The translations under genes and the position numbers were made by a program. The notes beneath the pieces are model-generated. The model saw only the letters and a program-made list of their open reading frames with translations, made no database searches and was not told the origin of the DNA. Positions 17,373 to 25,824 of a stretch of 64,000 nt of DNA are shown piece by piece. Source of the DNA: Lentzea californiensis (GTDB taxonomy: Bacteria; Actinomycetota; Actinomycetes; Mycobacteriales; Pseudonocardiaceae); the NCBI RefSeq assembly GCF_024648825.1, contig NZ_JANBBE010000011.1, forward strand, positions 269,532-333,531. The letters are read 5' to 3'. Every line of letters starts with the position of its first letter. Position 1 is the first letter of the stretch.

Positions 17373-18281
17373 TCACCGCTCCGCGGTACCAGCGGGCGTC
17401 AACGACCCGCTGATCGCGGAGACCAGCTCGTAGCTGCGACGACGGTCCGCGTGGTGGTAGACCGGCGAGGTGATCATCAGCTCGGACGTGCCGGTCTCGT
17501 CGAGAACGCTCTGGAGCTTGCGCGAGATGGTCTCGGGCCCGCCGACCAGCACGCGGCCGTCGTCGGGGAGCGCGGCCGCGTCCTGCGGGCTGGGCAGCAG
17601 GATCCGGTCGCCTTCCCGGCGGCTGCGCACCTTGGTCCTGATCGGCCCGGCGAGCCACTCGGCCCGTTCGCCGTCGTCCGCGCAGATCACCGCGACGCTG
17701 ACCAGATCGGCCTCGCAGGTCAGTCCAGGGCTGAGGTGCCGGGCGAACGCGAACCGCACGCCCAGCTCCGCGGCCAGCACCGAGGTGCCCGGCGACGAGC
17801 CCAGCAGCCACGGTTCCTGCACGTTGCCGCCCTGCACCGGCACCGCGGCGGTGTCCGCCGGGTTCAGCAACGCCAGCAGTTCTGCTAGTTGCGCGCGGTA
17901 CGGCCGGTCGGTGCGGCGCAGTGCCGCGACCACCGACGACGGACCGCCCGGCGCACGTCCGATGCCGAGGTCTATCCGGCCGGGGTGCAGGGCCGCTAGC
18001 GTGCCGAACTGCTCGGCCACCACCAGCGGCGGGTGGTGGGGCAGCAGCACGCCGCCCGCGCCGATTCGCAGGCGTTCGGTGACGGCCGCGAGGTGGGCCA
18101 CGAGCACGGCTGGTGCGGAGCTGGCGACCCCTCGCATGCCGTGGTGCTCCGGTACCCAGTACCGGTGGAACCCCAGCTCTTCCGCCAGCTCCGCGAGATC
18201 GGTGGTGTTGCGCAACGCCTCGCGCGGCGTCGAACCCCGCACGACCGGAGACGTGTCCAGCACCGACAAGCGCAGCCCCAT
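17373..18281 (-). CDS. LLM class flavin-dependent oxidoreductase
   Basis: 302-aa luciferase-like monooxygenase of the single-component group (YhbW-like). Characteristic features are LSVLDTSPV at strand 1, FHRYWVPEHHGM, RIGAGGVLLPHHPPLVVAEQFGTLAALHPGRIDLGIGRAPGG (flavin-binding barrel face) and VGGPETISRKLQSVLDETGTSELMI near the end. It binds reduced FMN or F420; which one is not decided by the sequence. Likely role: oxidation of an unknown organic substrate. It is 18 nt from the convergently unlinked neighbour at 18300 and may share a transcript with it. Confidence 0.88.
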   Translation of the reverse strand: MGLRLSVLDTSPVVRGSTPREALRNTTDLAELAEELGFHRYWVPEHHGMRGVASSAPAVLVAHLAAVTERLRIGAGGVLLPHHPPLVVAEQFGTLAALHPGRIDLGIGRAPGGPSSVVAALRRTDRPYRAQLAELLALLNPADTAAVPVQGGNVQEPWLLGSSPGTSVLAAELGVRFAFARHLSPGLTCEADLVSVAVICADDGERAEWLAGPIRTKVRSRREGDRILLPSPQDAAALPDDGRVLVGGPETISRKLQSVLDETGTSELMITSPVYHHADRRRSYELVSAISGSLTPAGTAER

Positions 18282-18299
18282 GTCTCCAACGTCAGGGCA

Positions 18300-18713
18300 C
18301 TAACAGCGTTCGTCGGTCTGTCCGGAGTAGACGTTGCCGTCGCCCCATACCTCGCCGTAGGCGCGAGTGCACTTGGTGAGCGTGCTGGTGCCCTTGGACC
18401 AGACGTGCTGCTTGTTGCGCCCGTTGACGTTGCTGCCGTAGTCGCGGTCGCCGTTCACGACCATCGCGGCGCTGGAGCTGAAGCCACCGGGCTGCGCGGC
18501 GTAGGAGTCCCACACGTAGGTGTACGCCCAGTTCTTGCCGCAACCCTTGAACTGCTTGACCGAGGCGATGGTCGTGCCGTTCTTCTTCACGTACCCGGTG
18601 GAGCCGATCTGCACGGTGCTCTCGCATCCCGGCGCCGACTCGGCCTGGGCCGTGCCCACGCAGGCCAGTGCCGACAGCGCCACCGCGGGAAGGAACAACA
18701 TCACTTTGCGCAT
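18300..18713 (-). CDS. Small secreted protein of unknown function
   Basis: 137 aa. A clear Sec signal peptide (MRKVMLFLPAVALSALACVGTAQA) is followed by a mature domain of about 113 residues with four cysteines (CESTVQ, KGCGKN, KCTRAY, terminal DERC), likely two disulfides. The domain is rich in aromatic and Gly/Ser residues (WAYTYVWDSYAAQPGG). I do not recognise the family; size and cysteine pattern fit small secreted actinomycete proteins. Confidence 0.7.
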   Translation of the reverse strand: MRKVMLFLPAVALSALACVGTAQAESAPGCESTVQIGSTGYVKKNGTTIASVKQFKGCGKNWAYTYVWDSYAAQPGGFSSSAAMVVNGDRDYGSNVNGRNKQHVWSKGTSTLTKCTRAYGEVWGDGNVYSGQTDERC

Positions 18714-18753
18714 GCCCCACGGTGGCGCGAGCCGGTTAGCCGGCGGTAAATCG

Positions 18754-19041
18754 TCATGGCTGGGCCGCGAGATCCGAGGGATGCGTCGCCAGCGGCGTCA
18801 CCTGCACCCGCATGTACTCCCACAGCGGTAACGACGACAGGAACGCGTGCAGCTCGTCGTTGGACGGCACGTCGAAGACACCGATGTCGCTGTGCTGTCC
18901 GACGACGCGCCACAGGTGGGGCCAGACGCCCAGCTTCTGCAGCTCCAGCTCGCGGTCCTTCTCGGCGCGCACCAACTCGGCGCGGTCGTTGGGATCCATG
19001 TCGTGGGGCAGGGAAACGTCCATCCGCACGTGGAAGAGCAC
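18754..19041 (-). CDS. catC: Muconolactone delta-isomerase
   Basis: 95 aa, full length for the family, started at the GTG at 19041 behind a perfect AGGAGGTGA site. It isomerises muconolactone to 3-oxoadipate enol-lactone, the last step of the catechol branch. The sequence LFHVRMDVSLPHDM, EKDRELELQKLGVWPHLWRVVGQHSDIGVFDVPSNDELHAFLSSLPLWEYM and VTPLATHPSDL follows the family almost residue by residue. Immediately upstream is only a 3' scrap of a catB-like gene, whose stop lies in the ribosome site of catC. No catA is present, so the gene is orphaned from its pathway here, although the product would feed the same 3-oxoadipate route as the pca genes at 48.8 kb. Confidence 0.93.
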   Translation of the reverse strand: MLFHVRMDVSLPHDMDPNDRAELVRAEKDRELELQKLGVWPHLWRVVGQHSDIGVFDVPSNDELHAFLSSLPLWEYMRVQVTPLATHPSDLAAQP

Positions 19042-19043
19042 GG

Positions 19044-19148
19044 TCACCTCCTGGTGAAGGCCGCGACGGCTGCGGGATCCAGCTCGAGCCCTGGGCCGAC
19101 CGGCGGGTGCAGGTAGCCGCCGTCTGGCGCAGCGGCATGGCAGGCGGC
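19044..19148 (-). pseudogene. 3' remnant of a muconate cycloisomerase (catB-like) gene
   Basis: On the minus strand a 34-codon stretch ends DGGYLHPPVGPGLELDPAAVAAFTRR and stops at 19044. That ending is typical of muconate cycloisomerases and other enolase-superfamily C-termini. An in-frame stop at 19149-19151 and unrelated sequence lie upstream, so the rest of the gene is gone. Its TGA overlaps the ribosome site of catC, exactly where catB would end in a catB-catC operon. The family assignment rests on about 25 residues. Confidence 0.6.
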
Positions 19149-19206
19149 TCCTCATGCCGCCGTCGTGACGGGGAATACCCGCAGCGGCCGCGTTCGAAGC
19201 GATGCC

Positions 19207-19713
19207 TCAGGCCCCGGTGACGCCGTCGATGCCCTCGCGCAGGAAGTCCGCGTGGCCGTTGTGCCGCGCGTACTCGTGGCAGAGGTGGTTCATCACCAGC
19301 CGCAACGACACCTGCTCGCCCCAGCGCGGCTGGTAGCCCGAGACGTCCAGCGACTCGGCCTCGCGCTCGATCCGGCGCGAGTGCCCGACCTCTGCCTGCC
19401 AGGCCTCGAACGCCTCGGACCTCGTCGAGCCCGAAGCGTCGTAGGCGACCTGGTAATCGCCCTCGTCCGACCACACGAGCGGGATGTCCTCGCCGTTGAT
19501 GACCTTGCGGAACCAGGTGCGCTCCACCTCGGCCATGTGCCGGACGAGGCCGAGCAGCGTGAGCGTGGACGGGGGCATCGAGCGGCGGCGCAGGTCGTCG
19601 TCGGACAGGCCCTCGCACTTCATCGCGAGGGTGGCGCGGTGGAAGTCGAGGAACGCGCGCAGGGTCTCGCGTTCGCCTGCGCGCAGCGGAGGGCTGGGGC
19701 GTTCGGTGGTCAC
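19207..19713 (-). CDS. DinB family protein (DUF664)
   Basis: 168 aa from the GTG at 19713. A four-helix DinB/mycothiol-transferase-like fold: RETLRAFLDFHRATLAMKCEGLSDDDLRRRSMPPSTLTLLGLVRHMAEVERTWFRKVING, then LRLVMNHLCHEYARHNGHADFLREGIDG. The metal-binding His triad is visible (LVRHMAEVE, and H..EYARHNGH). Actinobacterial members are thought to be thiol (mycothiol)-dependent transferases or detoxification proteins. No clear partner is next to it. Confidence 0.85.
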   Translation of the reverse strand: MTTERPSPPLRAGERETLRAFLDFHRATLAMKCEGLSDDDLRRRSMPPSTLTLLGLVRHMAEVERTWFRKVINGEDIPLVWSDEGDYQVAYDASGSTRSEAFEAWQAEVGHSRRIEREAESLDVSGYQPRWGEQVSLRLVMNHLCHEYARHNGHADFLREGIDGVTGA

Positions 19714-19810
19714 GTGATCAGTCTGCCCTGGGCCGTTCGGGTGACGCGGGCAACCGGCGGCAGCGGTGCCGCGTGGTCGTGACGTCTTCAGCTGATTCGG
19801 GGGGATCATC

Positions 19811-20806
19811 ATGCGCGGACGCGCTTTCATCACGGCGATCGGCTTGGCCGGCACGGTTCTGGCGGCGCCGGGGGTGGCCGCGGCGGACCCGGCGCCCTGC
19901 ACCTGGGCCGTGTCCAAGGTGGCGGTGCCCGATGGGTACGAACCGACCTTCACCAGGGTGAGGGGCACGGACAGCCACGGCAACTACGCCGGCATCTCGT
20001 TGCGGATGTCGGCCAACACCGACGACCTGATCATCTGGACCGGCGGCGTGCCGCGGGTGGTCCACGAGCTGCGGCACCTGCTGTGGTTGTCGATGGCCGG
20101 CCAGAACTCGTCGGGCACCGTGCTGGTCAGCGGCCGGATCGTCGCCGAGGAGCGGTGGGCGGTCGCGACGTACTCGTCTTCGGGCGTGATCACCGAGTAC
20201 GCGGCTCCGGACGGCTACCGCCTCTCCGCTGCGACCGCCATCAACGAACGTGGTGACGTGCTCGCCTCAGGCGAGCGGATCTCGGACGGTCAGGAGGTCG
20301 GGATCCTGTGGTCCACGATCGCGGTCGCGCCGCAGATCGTCGACACGTCCGCCGGCACGCCCCAAGACCTGGACGACGACGGCACCGTGCTGCTGCGCGG
20401 CCGCGAAGGCAAGCCGGGAGCTCTGTGGCGGTCCGGAAAGGTGACGCTGCTCGCCGACGAGGGCAAGCCCACCTACGTCCAGGCGCTCCGGGGTGGCAAG
20501 GCGGTCGGCTACCAGGTCGACGGCACGTGGCCGGAGTCGCAGGCCCTGCTGTGGGACCGCGACGGCGCCGTCCGGCACGTCGAGGACGGTGGCACCGCGT
20601 TCGCCATCAACGCGAACGGGCTGATCACGGGTGAACGGTCCACAATGGTCGGACGAGCGTCGGTCTGGCGGGACACGACCTTCCTGGGTGAACTGCCTTA
20701 CATCACCGACATCCCGTACATCTCCGAGTTGGTCGTCGTGGGTGACGACAACGATCTCTTCGGCGACGCGGGCTACTACGGGCCACTGCGCTGGACGTGT
20801 GCCTAG
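19811..20806 (+). CDS. Secreted hypothetical protein with beta-propeller-like (HAF-type) repeats
   Basis: 331 aa with a Sec signal peptide ending near GVAAADP. The mature protein contains recurrent strands of the type AINERGDVLASGER, DLDDDGTVLLRGRE and AINANGLITGE alternating with ILWS, ALWRSG, LLWDRDG and SVWRD. This resembles HAF-repeat or low-grade beta-propeller proteins whose blades end in a Trp-containing strand. Two cysteines, one near each end of the mature domain, may pair. Function unknown. Start ATG with GGGGGAT upstream. Confidence 0.65.
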   Translation: MRGRAFITAIGLAGTVLAAPGVAAADPAPCTWAVSKVAVPDGYEPTFTRVRGTDSHGNYAGISLRMSANTDDLIIWTGGVPRVVHELRHLLWLSMAGQNSSGTVLVSGRIVAEERWAVATYSSSGVITEYAAPDGYRLSAATAINERGDVLASGERISDGQEVGILWSTIAVAPQIVDTSAGTPQDLDDDGTVLLRGREGKPGALWRSGKVTLLADEGKPTYVQALRGGKAVGYQVDGTWPESQALLWDRDGAVRHVEDGGTAFAINANGLITGERSTMVGRASVWRDTTFLGELPYITDIPYISELVVVGDDNDLFGDAGYYGPLRWTCA

Positions 20807-20877
20807 TCCCGTGTGAGGCGCCACATCACCACCCCCTCCGATCGGCGCTAACGTTGCCGTGAGGAGAGGGGTGGCTG

Positions 20878-21744
20878 ATGACGCAGCAGCTCGACGAGGC
20901 CGAGTCGGTGTTCGCGGCGGCCCGCCCGAGGCTGTTCGGCATCGCGTACCGCATGACCGGCAGCGTGGCCGACGCCGAGGACCTGGTGCAGGAGGTGTGG
21001 GTGCGCTGGCAGCTCGCGAACCGCGCCGCCGTGCTCAACCCCGAGGCGTACCTGGCCACCGCGATCACCCGGCTCGCGATCAACGAGTCGCAGACCGCGC
21101 GGGCCCGCCGCGAGACCTACGTCGGGCCGTGGCTGCCCGAACCCGTCGACACCTCCGCGGACCCGCAGGTCGGGGCGGAGCAGGGCGCGGTGCTCGAACT
21201 CGCGGTGCTGATGCTGCTGGAGAAGCTGACCCCGACCGAACGTGCCGCGTACGTGCTGCGCGAGGCGTTCGACTACCCCTACCGGGAGATCGCCGAGATC
21301 GTGCAGACCAGCGAGGTCGCGACGCGGCAGCTGGTCAGCAGGGCGCGCAAGCACCTCGCGGACGAACGCCGGGTGCCCGTCGGGCGCGCGGACCAGCGCA
21401 AGCTGCTGGAGGCGTTCGTGGCGGCGGCGCAAGCCGGTGACCTGGCGGCGCTCGAGAAGCTGTTCGCGCAGGACGTCGTGAGCTACTCCGACAGCAACGG
21501 CGCGATCCGCGCGGCCGGTCGCCCGCTGTTCGGCGCGGCCTCCCTGGCGAAGATCATCTCGGGCTGGGCGCCGTCGTTCTGGGCCGGTGCGGAAGCGTCG
21601 TTCGTCGAGGCGAACGGGCTCACCGCCGTGCGGCTGCGCAAGGACGACGGCACCTACGCGGTGATCACCGTGACGGCGTCCGCGGAAGGCATCGACCAGG
21701 TGTTGTGGCTGGTCAACCCCGAGAAGCTGGCCGCGTTCCAGTAG
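20878..21744 (+). CDS. ECF41 family RNA polymerase sigma factor (SigJ-like)
   Basis: 288 aa. Sigma region 2 (RPRLFGIAYRMTGSVADAEDLVQEVWVRW) and region 4 (LTPTERAAYVLREAFDYPYREIAEIVQTSEVATRQLVSRARKHL) are joined by the ECF41 linker YVGPWLPEPVDT. A SnoaL-like C-terminal domain of about 100 residues follows; in this group it regulates the sigma factor directly and no anti-sigma gene is needed. The conserved terminal NPDKL motif appears as NPEKL. The conserved DGGGK motif appears degenerate (SDSNGA). The gene directly downstream has a promoter matching the ECF41 consensus, so it is the likely target. A GAGGAGAGGGG site precedes the ATG. Confidence 0.92.
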   Translation: MTQQLDEAESVFAAARPRLFGIAYRMTGSVADAEDLVQEVWVRWQLANRAAVLNPEAYLATAITRLAINESQTARARRETYVGPWLPEPVDTSADPQVGAEQGAVLELAVLMLLEKLTPTERAAYVLREAFDYPYREIAEIVQTSEVATRQLVSRARKHLADERRVPVGRADQRKLLEAFVAAAQAGDLAALEKLFAQDVVSYSDSNGAIRAAGRPLFGAASLAKIISGWAPSFWAGAEASFVEANGLTAVRLRKDDGTYAVITVTASAEGIDQVLWLVNPEKLAAFQ

Positions 21745-21747
21745 GCC

Positions 21748-21774
21748 TGTCACAACTTCAGGGCCTGTCCTGTC
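21748..21774 (+). promoter_or_regulatory. Predicted ECF41-dependent promoter
   Basis: TGTCACA (21748-21754), 16 nt, then TGTC (21771-21774). The published ECF41 consensus is TGTCACA-N16-CGTC, so the -35 is exact, the spacing is exact and the -10 has one mismatch. It lies between the sigma gene stop (21744) and the ATG of the next gene. Confidence 0.75.
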
Positions 21775-21820
21775 TTAGCTCGTGAACACCCGCACAGGGA
21801 ACACGAGAGGGATGGAACCC

Positions 21821-22567
21821 ATGAGGATCGTTGTCATCGGCGGCACCGGTTTGATCGGCAGCCAGGTCGTGAAGCGGCTCGGTGAGCACGGCCACGACGC
21901 CGTGCCCGCGTCCCCGAACAGCGGCGTGAACACGCTGACCGGAGAGGGCGTCGAGGAGGTGCTGAAGGGCGCCGACGTGCTGGTCGACGTGTCGAACTCG
22001 CCGTCGTTCGCCGACGACGACGTCATGAACTTCTTCACCACCGCCACGACGAACCTGACGAAGGCCGCTGCCGAGGCGGGCGTCGGCCACTACGTCGCGC
22101 TGTCGATCGTCGGCACGGACGAGCTGCCCGAGTCCGGCTACCTGCGCGCGAAGGTGGCGCAGGAGAAGCTCATCGAGGAGTCGGGTCTGACGTACTCGAT
22201 CATCCGCGCCACCCAGTTCTTCGAGTTCGCGGGTGCCATCGCGAACTCCGCCGAGCGGGACGGCGCCGTGCACCTCCCGCACGGTGGCGTCCAGCCGATC
22301 GCCGCGTCCGACGTCGCCGCGGTGGTCGCGCGGACGGCCGCGACCGAGCCGGTCAACGGTGTGCTGGAGATCGGTGGTCCGGAAGAGCTCACAATGGACG
22401 GTTGGGTTCGCACGGTGCTGACGCAGCGCAAGGACCCGCGCGAGGTCATCGGCGACCCGAAAGCGCAGTACTTCGGCACGTTGCTGACCGGCAAGCAGCT
22501 CGTGCCGAACGCGGGCGCGCAGCTGCAGCCGACCAGCCTGCGGGACTGGCTCGCCGCGGGGAACTGA
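21821..22567 (+). CDS. NAD(P)-binding oxidoreductase (atypical SDR), ECF41-linked
   Basis: 248 aa from the ATG at 21821 (GAGAGGGA upstream; an ATG at 21812 is possible). Dinucleotide-binding start MRIVVIGGTGLIGSQVVKRLGEHGHDAV. AGVGHYVALSIVGTDEL and SGYLRAKVAQEKLIEESGLTYSIIRATQFFEF carry the Ser and Tyr-x3-Lys-like (YLRAK) active-site positions of complex I-type/NmrA-like atypical SDRs. The C-terminal part binds substrate. Genes for this family, DoxX or carboxymuconolactone decarboxylase-like proteins are the usual neighbours of ECF41 factors. The true substrate is unknown. Confidence 0.85.
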   Translation: MRIVVIGGTGLIGSQVVKRLGEHGHDAVPASPNSGVNTLTGEGVEEVLKGADVLVDVSNSPSFADDDVMNFFTTATTNLTKAAAEAGVGHYVALSIVGTDELPESGYLRAKVAQEKLIEESGLTYSIIRATQFFEFAGAIANSAERDGAVHLPHGGVQPIAASDVAAVVARTAATEPVNGVLEIGGPEELTMDGWVRTVLTQRKDPREVIGDPKAQYFGTLLTGKQLVPNAGAQLQPTSLRDWLAAGN

Positions 22568-22578
22568 CGCGTGTTCGC

Positions 22579-22605
22579 GGCGGGTGGGGATCGGGCCCAC
22601 CCGCC
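22579..22605. terminator. Bidirectional hairpin terminator
   Basis: GGCGGGTGGG (22579-22588) pairs with CCCACCCGCC (22596-22605) around a 7-nt loop. It lies between convergent genes stopping at 22567 (+) and 22615 (-). Confidence 0.75.
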
Positions 22606-22614
22606 CCGTGCGTC

Positions 22615-25269
22615 TCAGAACTTCGCGTCGCGCAGCTGGCGGCGCGAAGTCACCCCGACCTTGCCGAACACCTTGCGCAGGTGCCATTCCACGGTCCGAG
22701 GGCTGATGAACAACCGCGTGCCGATCTCCGGGTTCGAGTAGCCCTCCCGAGCCAGCCGCGCGATCTGGTACTCCTGCGCGGTCAGTTCGTCCGTGGGGTC
22801 GGCGGTCCGCTTGCGCGCCGTCTCGCCGGTCGCCTGCAGTTCCCGCATCGCGCGGTCGGCGAACGTCGGCATCCCGCACGCCGTCAGCGTTTCGTGCGCG
22901 GTGCGGAGGTGCTCGCGGGCCTCGACCCGTTGTCCCTCACGCCGCAACCACTCGCCGTACAGCAGGTGTGCGCGGCCCAGTTCACCGCGCAGGGCCGTCC
23001 GCTCGAAGCAGGCGATCGACTCGGCGAACGCCGAGGAATCCCCGTTCAGCGCCCGTAGACGGGCCTTGACGCCCAACGACCACTGCGTGTCGACCCACGG
23101 CGCCGAACGCTCCAGAGCCTCGGCGACCAGGGCCGTGTCGCCGGTGCGGGAGGCGGCCTCGGCCAGTTCGGACGCGACCAGGCAGCTGTAGACCAGGGTG
23201 TCGGACGCCCACACGCGCAGCGCGGCGGCGCGGGCGAGGTCGTGGCGGCCCAGTCCGTTGTGGAGGATCGCGGCGGTCCAGTCGGCGATCACGGCCAGCC
23301 GTCCCTGGCCCGCCGCCAGCGCTTCCGCCCGCGCGGTTGCCATGTCCTCACCGCGGTAGGCGGCTTGCAGCAGCACCGCGTAGCCGACCGGCGGGGTGCC
23401 GGTGACCTCCGAGATGCGCTGGTCCTCCTCGATCAACGCCTGCGCGGCGGCGGGTTCGCCGGCGAGGAGTTCGTTGTCCGCCAGGAAGTTCAGTGCGAAC
23501 TGCAACTGCACGAGCGCGCCGGCGTCGCGGGACAGCCGGACCTGCTGCTGGGCGAACGCCCGGCGCGTGTCGAAGTCCCACAGCTCGGTCGCGACGATCC
23601 CGCCCGCGCGGTTGCCGAACAGCCAGGGCACGCGGCTGATGTCGTCGGCGCCGACCTTCAACGCGCGCAGGTCGTCCAGCGCACGGGTCATGGGCGCGAC
23701 GGCCGCCGCGTAGCCGGAGGTGATGCGGGTCGTCAGCGCGTCGAGCACCAGGTCCATGGCGCAGGGCGGGGTGCGGGCCGGGGGAGCGGTGCGGGCGGCG
23801 TCGGCCAGCGGCGCGCCGGCCCAGATCGCGGCCGAGAGGGCCTCCAGGTGCGTCTCGCGGGCCAGGTCGGCGTCGAACGGCGCGAGCCTGCGGGCCGCGC
23901 TGAACAGCAGCGGCGCGGCGTCGGCGACCCGGCGCTGGTCGAACGCGATGTGCCCGCGCAGGTGCTCGACCTGGGCGCTGCGGTGCTCGTCCGGTGGTCC
24001 CGCGTCGACGGCGGACAGCAGTCGCAACGAGGCGTCCAGCGCGCCCGCGTCACGCTTGGCCCGCGCGGCGGCGAGCTCGCGGGAAGCCCGGCGGCCGGGT
24101 TCCGGCGTCAGCACGGCGGCCTGTTCGAGGAACGCGGCGGCGGCCAGCAGCCCGCCACGGGCCTGGGCACGACCGGCCGAGTTCTCCAGATCGGCGGCGA
24201 CTTCTTCGTCCGGTGCGGCGGTGCCCTGCGCCCGGTGCCACGCACGCCGGTCCGGGTCGATGGCCGGATCCGTCACGTCGGCGAGCGCCCGGTGCACGCG
24301 CAGCCGGTCCACCGCGGACGCCGAGCGGTAGACGGCGGAGCGCACCAGCGGGTGCCGGAACTGGACGCGGGCACCGAACTCGATCAACCCGGTGCCCAGT
24401 GCGGCGGCCGCCGGGTCCGCACCCAGCCCGAGCAGGCCCGCCGCCTGCCACAGCAGGGTCGCGTCGCCGAGCGGCTCGGCCGCGGCGGTCAGCATCAGCA
24501 GCCGGGTGTCGGCGGGCAGCGGCGCGATCTGGCGGACGAAGCTCTGCTCGATGCGGCTGGTCAGCGGCCCCGGGTCCAGCCCGTCCGCCGCCTCGCGCGG
24601 CAGTTCCAGCAACGCCAGCGGGTTGCCGCGGGCCTCGGCGACGATCCGGTCGCGCACCCGGCCGTCCACCGGTCCCTTGATCACCGACTCCAGCAACGCG
24701 CGGGCGTCGGCGTCGTCCAGGCCGCGCACGAACAGCTCGGGCAGCCCGTCGAGGTAGTCGTTGCCCTCGCGCAGCACGAAGACCAGCGCGATCCGTTCGG
24801 CGAGCAGCCTGCGGGCGACGAACCCGAGCACCGCCGACGACATCGGGTCGAGCCACTGCGCGTCGTCCACCAGGCACACCAGCGGCTGCTCGTCGGCGAC
24901 CTCGGCGAGCAGCGTCAGCACCGCCAGACCCACCATGAACCGCGTCGGCCGCGGCCCGGAGGCCATCCCGAACGCCGTGCCGAGTGCCTCGCGCTGCGGT
25001 GCCGGGAGCCGGTCCAGCCGGTCGAGGAACGGCACGCACAGCTGGTGCAGCCCCGCGTACGGGAACGCGCTCTCGGACTCGACCCCGGCGGCCCGCGTCA
25101 CGCGGAAACCCGAGGCCCGCGCCGACACCCGGTCGAGCAGCGCGGTCTTGCCGATGCCGGCCTCACCCCGCAGGACCAGCACCTGACCGGCACCGGACCG
25201 CGCCCGCGTGAGCAACCGGTCCAGCGTCTCGCCCTCAGCACGTCTGCCGAGCAGACCTTCGTCCGACAC
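22615..25269 (-). CDS. Large ATP-binding LuxR-type regulator (LAL family)
   Basis: 884 aa from the GTG at 25269; a GTG at 25311 would add 14 residues. The N-terminal AAA/STAND ATPase has Walker A LRGEAGIGKTALL and Walker B PLVCLVDDAQWLDPMS. A long helical, TPR-like middle region follows. The C-terminal LuxR helix-turn-helix is LTAQEYQIARLAREGYSNPEIGTRLFISPRTVEWHLRKVFGKVGVTSRRQL. Such regulators (MalT-like) are ligand- and ATP-controlled activators. It is divergent from the VOC-flavoprotein-VOC operon at 25378, with about 110 bp between, and is the natural candidate to control that operon. A -10-like TAGGCT lies 6 nt before the chosen GTG, so translation may be leaderless. Confidence 0.9.
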   Translation of the reverse strand: MSDEGLLGRRAEGETLDRLLTRARSGAGQVLVLRGEAGIGKTALLDRVSARASGFRVTRAAGVESESAFPYAGLHQLCVPFLDRLDRLPAPQREALGTAFGMASGPRPTRFMVGLAVLTLLAEVADEQPLVCLVDDAQWLDPMSSAVLGFVARRLLAERIALVFVLREGNDYLDGLPELFVRGLDDADARALLESVIKGPVDGRVRDRIVAEARGNPLALLELPREAADGLDPGPLTSRIEQSFVRQIAPLPADTRLLMLTAAAEPLGDATLLWQAAGLLGLGADPAAAALGTGLIEFGARVQFRHPLVRSAVYRSASAVDRLRVHRALADVTDPAIDPDRRAWHRAQGTAAPDEEVAADLENSAGRAQARGGLLAAAAFLEQAAVLTPEPGRRASRELAAARAKRDAGALDASLRLLSAVDAGPPDEHRSAQVEHLRGHIAFDQRRVADAAPLLFSAARRLAPFDADLARETHLEALSAAIWAGAPLADAARTAPPARTPPCAMDLVLDALTTRITSGYAAAVAPMTRALDDLRALKVGADDISRVPWLFGNRAGGIVATELWDFDTRRAFAQQQVRLSRDAGALVQLQFALNFLADNELLAGEPAAAQALIEEDQRISEVTGTPPVGYAVLLQAAYRGEDMATARAEALAAGQGRLAVIADWTAAILHNGLGRHDLARAAALRVWASDTLVYSCLVASELAEAASRTGDTALVAEALERSAPWVDTQWSLGVKARLRALNGDSSAFAESIACFERTALRGELGRAHLLYGEWLRREGQRVEAREHLRTAHETLTACGMPTFADRAMRELQATGETARKRTADPTDELTAQEYQIARLAREGYSNPEIGTRLFISPRTVEWHLRKVFGKVGVTSRRQLRDAKF

Positions 25270-25377
25270 GGGTCCGAGCCTACGGGCCAGGGGGTGACCA
25301 GGGTGTTCCACGGGTTCGAGCGACCCCCTTGCGGGAGCAGTCTCATGTCATCGACAGAACGAAGGAGATGAACCCCG

Positions 25378-25824
25378 ATGGACTACAAGCTCGAGGTGAC
25401 CGTCATCCCGGTCAGCGACATCGACCGGGCCGTTCACTTCTACAAGGCGCTGGGCTGGCGCTTCGACGCCGAGTTCGCCGACGACGAGGGCTACCGCCTG
25501 GTCCAGTTCACGCCGACCGGCTCACCCGCGTCGATCATCTTCGGCACCGGCGTCTCGAACGCCGCACCCGGCAGCGTCGAGGGCCTGCACCTGATCGTCG
25601 AGGACGTCGAGGCCGCCCGCGAGGACCTGATCGGCCGCGGCGTGCAGGTCAGCGAGGTCTTCCACGACAAGACCGGCGTCTTCCACCACGCCGGCACCAC
25701 CGGCCGGGTCGCCGGCCCGGACCCCGCCCGCACCAGCTACGGCTCGTTCGCCTCGTTCAGCGACCCGGACGGCAACGGCTGGGTGCTCCAGGAGGTCACG
25801 ACGCGCCTCCCGGGACGTGTGTGA
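25378..25824 (+). CDS. VOC superfamily (glyoxalase/bleomycin-resistance-like) protein 1
   Basis: 148 aa with a full AAGGAGA ribosome site. Two beta-alpha-beta-beta-beta modules of the vicinal oxygen chelate fold: KLEVTVIPVSDIDRAVHFYKALGWRFDAEF ... LVQFTPTGSPASIIFG and LHLIVEDVEAAREDLIGRGVQV ... YGSFASFSDPDGNGWVLQEVTTRLPGRV. A metal-ligand Glu is likely the one in LQEVT. It is the first gene of a three-gene operon and overlaps the flavoprotein gene by one nucleotide (ATGA context). It is paralogous to the third gene and shares the terminal LQEVTTRLPGRV block. Substrate unknown. Confidence 0.88.
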   Translation: MDYKLEVTVIPVSDIDRAVHFYKALGWRFDAEFADDEGYRLVQFTPTGSPASIIFGTGVSNAAPGSVEGLHLIVEDVEAAREDLIGRGVQVSEVFHDKTGVFHHAGTTGRVAGPDPARTSYGSFASFSDPDGNGWVLQEVTTRLPGRV

